NCBI GenBank assembly: GCA_031275085.1
Contig: JAISPG010000044.1
Location: 1 to 64,000, forward strand
Origin: Bacteroidales bacterium
Lineage (GTDB): Bacteria; Bacteroidota; Bacteroidia; Bacteroidales; ML635J-15
Direction: 5' to 3'
Length of the DNA stretch: 64,000 bases
Made by a program: the position numbers and the translations under genes. The notes below the pieces were generated by a model. It did not search any database. It saw only the letters and a program-made list of their open reading frames with translations, and was not told the origin of the DNA. Position 1 is the stretch's first letter. Each line of letters opens with the position of its first letter. Shown in pieces: positions 61,749 through 64,000 of this stretch.

Positions 61749-62596
61749 AGAAATAAAAAAATATCAAATTTCTTCAGAAGACAACAAAAAAACGCCGCAA
61801 CCGAGAATGCACAATGTCAGATAGTGAAATAATGACAATTTTAATATACTTTCATTTTAGCAGTTTTCGTAACTTTAAACATTATTACTTACATTATGTT
61901 GGTGAACATTTGAAAGGAGAATTTCCAGAACAGCTCTCTTACAATCGTTTTATTCAGATAGAACACAAAGTAATAGTTTCTTTTATGCTATTTCTTCAAT
62001 TGGTATGTTTAGGTGAGTGTACAGGTATAACGTTTGTAGACTCGACCAAAATAGCCGTTTGTCACAATAAACGCATCAGTCGAAATAAAGTGTTTAGGGA
62101 TTTTGCAGAAATAGGAAAAAGCAGTATGGGATGGTTCTATGGATTTAAGTTACATTTAGTCTGTAATGACAAAGGCGAACTTTTAAATTTTTGTTTGACA
62201 AGAGCCAATGTTGATGATCGAAATCCAGATGTATTCAAAGTATTAAGCAAAAACTTATCTGGCAAGCTTTATGGCGATAAAGGATATATTTCTTCAACTT
62301 TATCCGAAAGTCTTTTTAACGACAGAATTCATTTAGTAACAGGAATAAAAAGTAATATGAAAAACCGCTTAATGAGTTTTAGAGATAGAATTTTATTGAG
62401 AAAACGGTCTGTGATTGAAACTATAAACGATGAGCTAAAAAACATTTGTCAGATTGAACATTCCAGACGTAGAGGTACTGCTAATTTTTTAATGAACTTG
62501 TTGGCGGCACTAACGGCATATTGTTTTTTCGATAAAAAACCCTCTATAAAATTTGAAAGACAACTTTCTGACGGACAATTATCTCTGTTTTATTAA
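61715..62596 (+). pseudogene. IS982-family transposase, 5'-truncated
   Basis: The annotated reading frame with an ATG runs from 61814 (260 residues, MSDSEIMT...), but the same frame is open further upstream and reads DADDFCKEFNIEIKK...RRNREC before the Met; this is the typical IS982 N-terminus (ADDFCKEF). The frame is closed by a TGA near 61694 and no start is available, so the first ~15 codons have been lost at the junction with the ClpB fragment. Downstream, the DDE catalytic core is well kept: GITFVDSTKIAVCHNKRI, GFKLHLVCNDKGE, RANVDDRNPD, YGDKGYIS and RSVIETINDELKN. Terminal repeats are not identified. Confidence 0.8.
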
Positions 62597-62974
62597 CTGA
62601 GATTTTATTAAATTTATTTACTGTGCTTTCATGAAAGACTGAGAGCAGAATATGTGTGTGCATAAGAAGATATTGTGAAATGCGGGAGCTTATCCAAAAC
62701 TCAGGTTTGAAGGTTTCGCCGTTCTTAATTTTTCACTCCACTTATTTTTACTGACTTCGACAATGCGTCACCAAAAAAAAACTTGAAAATAAAAAAACAG
62801 AAAAGTCCGTACCCCATATATGAGTTTTTGAAATATTGCCAAATTTGAAAAATTAGTTACGCTACTACATTACTGAAAAGCATTTTACATTTAACTGTAT
62901 TACAGCACATTCTGATTTTAGTTAAAAAATTTTATCGAAGTCAGGAGCCTTATTTTTTGAATAGTTTTTATATC
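62597..62974. other. Intergenic region between IS982 and the clpB stop
   Basis: 378 bases without a credible gene. A 10-base inverted pair, CTGACTTCGA at 62751-62760 and TCGAAGTCAG at 62935-62944, brackets 174 bases and could mark remains of another element. Confidence 0.5.
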
Positions 62975-64000
62975 TTAAACTGAAATTTTCAAATCGTTTT
63001 CTTTTACATCGACATTTATTACAGAATCTTCATGAACAATTTCTCCGATAATTAATTTAGCAATTTCGTTCTCCAGTTCTTTCTGGATGAATCTTTTGAT
63101 AGGACGAGCACCATATTGCGGATCATAAGCTATATTGCCTATAAAATCAATTGCCTTATCACTTATATTTAAATTATATCCTGCCTGGGTAATTTTCTTG
63201 CTTAAACTATCTATTTGTAATTTTACAATTTCAGTTATCTGTGTTTTAGTTAAAGGCTTGAAAATAATAATTTCATCAATTCTGTTCAAAAATTCAGGAC
63301 GTACATATGCCTTCAATGCATTCATAACTTGTTGTGTAGTTTCTTCATCATCAAATTTATTACTTTCAATCTGCTCCTGAATAAATTGTGAACCAATATT
63401 AGAAGTCATTATAATTATAGTATTTTTAAAATTAACTGTCCTTCCTTTATTATCCGTTAATCTTCCGTCATCAAGAACCTGTAGCAGAACATTAAATACA
63501 TCAGGATGTGCTTTTTCTATTTCATCAAGTAAAACTACAGAATATGGTTTTCGCCTTACTGCTTCGGTCAGCTGACCACCTTCGTCGTAGCCGACATATC
63601 CGGGAGGAGCTCCTACCAAACGTGAAACTGTATGTTTTTCCTGATATTCGCTCATATCTATACGGGTCATCATATTTTCATCGTCGAATAAAAACTCTGC
63701 TAAAGCTTTTGCTAATTCTGTTTTACCGACTCCCGTAGATCCCAGGAAAATAAATGATCCTATTGGTTTTCCTTCATCCTGCAAACCTGCACGAGAACGA
63801 CGAACAGCATCAGCAACAGCATTTATTGCATCATCCTGTCCTATCACTCTCTTATGAAGTTCTTTTTCAAGATTAAGCAGTTTTTCTCTTTCGCTCATGA
63901 CCATTTTACTAACAGGAATTCCTGTCCATTTACTTACAATTTCGGCAATATCCTCAGCAGAGACTACCTCATTTACAAGTGGATGTTCTCCCTGAATATC
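62975..64000 (-). CDS. clpB: Chaperone ClpB, C-terminal part (gene runs off the right edge)
   Basis: About 342 residues visible; the frame is open to base 64000, where it reads [29 protein letters not shown] before the ATG at 63904, so that ATG is not the start. Cytoplasmic Hsp100 disaggregase. NBD2 has Walker [82 protein letters not shown]-type sequence, and [22 protein letters not shown] in the D2-small domain. Ends with [11 protein letters not shown]. The last ~113 bases are duplicated at 59315-59429. Confidence 0.95.
   Translation of the reverse strand, partial: DIQGEHPLVNEVVSAEDIAEIVSKWTGIPVSKMVMSEREKLLNLEKELHKRVIGQDDAINAVADAVRRSRAGLQDEGKPIGSFIFLGSTGVGKTELAKALAEFLFDDENMMTRIDMSEYQEKHTVSRLVGAPPGYVGYDEGGQLTEAVRRKPYSVVLLDEIEKAHPDVFNVLLQVLDDGRLTDNKGRTVNFKNTIIIMTSNIGSQFIQEQIESNKFDDEETTQQVMNALKAYVRPEFLNRIDEIIIFKPLTKTQITEIVKLQIDSLSKKITQAGYNLNISDKAIDFIGNIAYDPQYGARPIKRFIQKELENEIAKLIIGEIVHEDSVINVDVKENDLKISV

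Noticed and set aside
1-64000. tRNA, rRNA or other structured RNA genes
   Set aside because: No T-loop GGTTCRA patterns with cloverleaf partners or rRNA segments were recognised by eye; small RNAs cannot be excluded without a covariance search.

Overview
The window is AT-rich chromosome from a Bacteroidetes bacterium, most likely order Bacteroidales. The evidence is type IX secretion (T9SS) C-terminal sorting domains on three secreted proteins, TAnnTTTG-type -7 promoter boxes, a PorE-like OmpA protein, an Omp28-type protein, a gingipain-type DUF2436 adhesin, and Bacteroidetes-style type VI secretion (T6SS) proteins.

Layout. Bases 1-5438 (+): the end of an unrecognised gene, a beta-propeller lipoprotein, glucose-6-phosphate isomerase and an Omp28-related T9SS protein. 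Bases 5690-39389 (all -): one 34-kb T6SS locus. Bases 40066-47802: a lipoprotein, a LytTR regulator, a DUF2461 protein, tgt, an LptG-type permease, a biotin-dependent carboxylase pair and a four-helix-bundle protein. Bases 48155-51397 (+): a nucleotide-sugar operon (UDP-glucuronate decarboxylase, rfbA, rfbC, rfbD). Bases 51466-52597 (-): three tandem ssb paralogues. Bases 53053-59136: an acetyltransferase, two OmpA-family proteins and dxs. Bases 59137-64000: a scrambled region around the 3' end of clpB, with a duplicated clpB tail, a DUF2436/cleaved-adhesin T9SS protein, a ClpB::YigZ pseudogene and a 5'-truncated IS982 element.

The T6SS locus is the main interest. A consensus promoter (39358-39389) precedes an HTH regulator and clpV, then tssB, tssC, two hcp genes, vgrG, an unknown spike-associated protein, an STN-like lipoprotein, a DUF4280 PAAR-like tip, a Tle1-type DUF2235 phospholipase and a DUF2931 lipoprotein (putative immunity). 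The locus ends with baseplate genes tssG, tssK, tssE, tssF, an M23 peptidase and a protein whose last ~100 residues closely resemble vertebrate serum amyloid A. No TssJ, TssL or TssM is visible. Between spike and baseplate genes, where envelope-complex genes would be expected, lies what looks like a complete ubiquitin-like conjugation pathway: a beta-grasp Ubl ending in Ala-Gly, two E2s with HPN and catalytic Cys, a membrane-anchored JAMM/JAB peptidase, a lipoprotein joining a VWA domain, a prokaryotic RING finger, several membrane helices and an FHA domain, and an E1 five bases upstream of tssG. Three secreted or membrane proteins and an outer-membrane barrel are interleaved. I infer a T6SS variant whose envelope module carries its own Ubl machinery on the cytoplasmic face, possibly to control assembly or to modify effectors or baseplate parts. 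The Ubl components and the T6SS parts are each recognisable families; the physical combination is the candidate new system.
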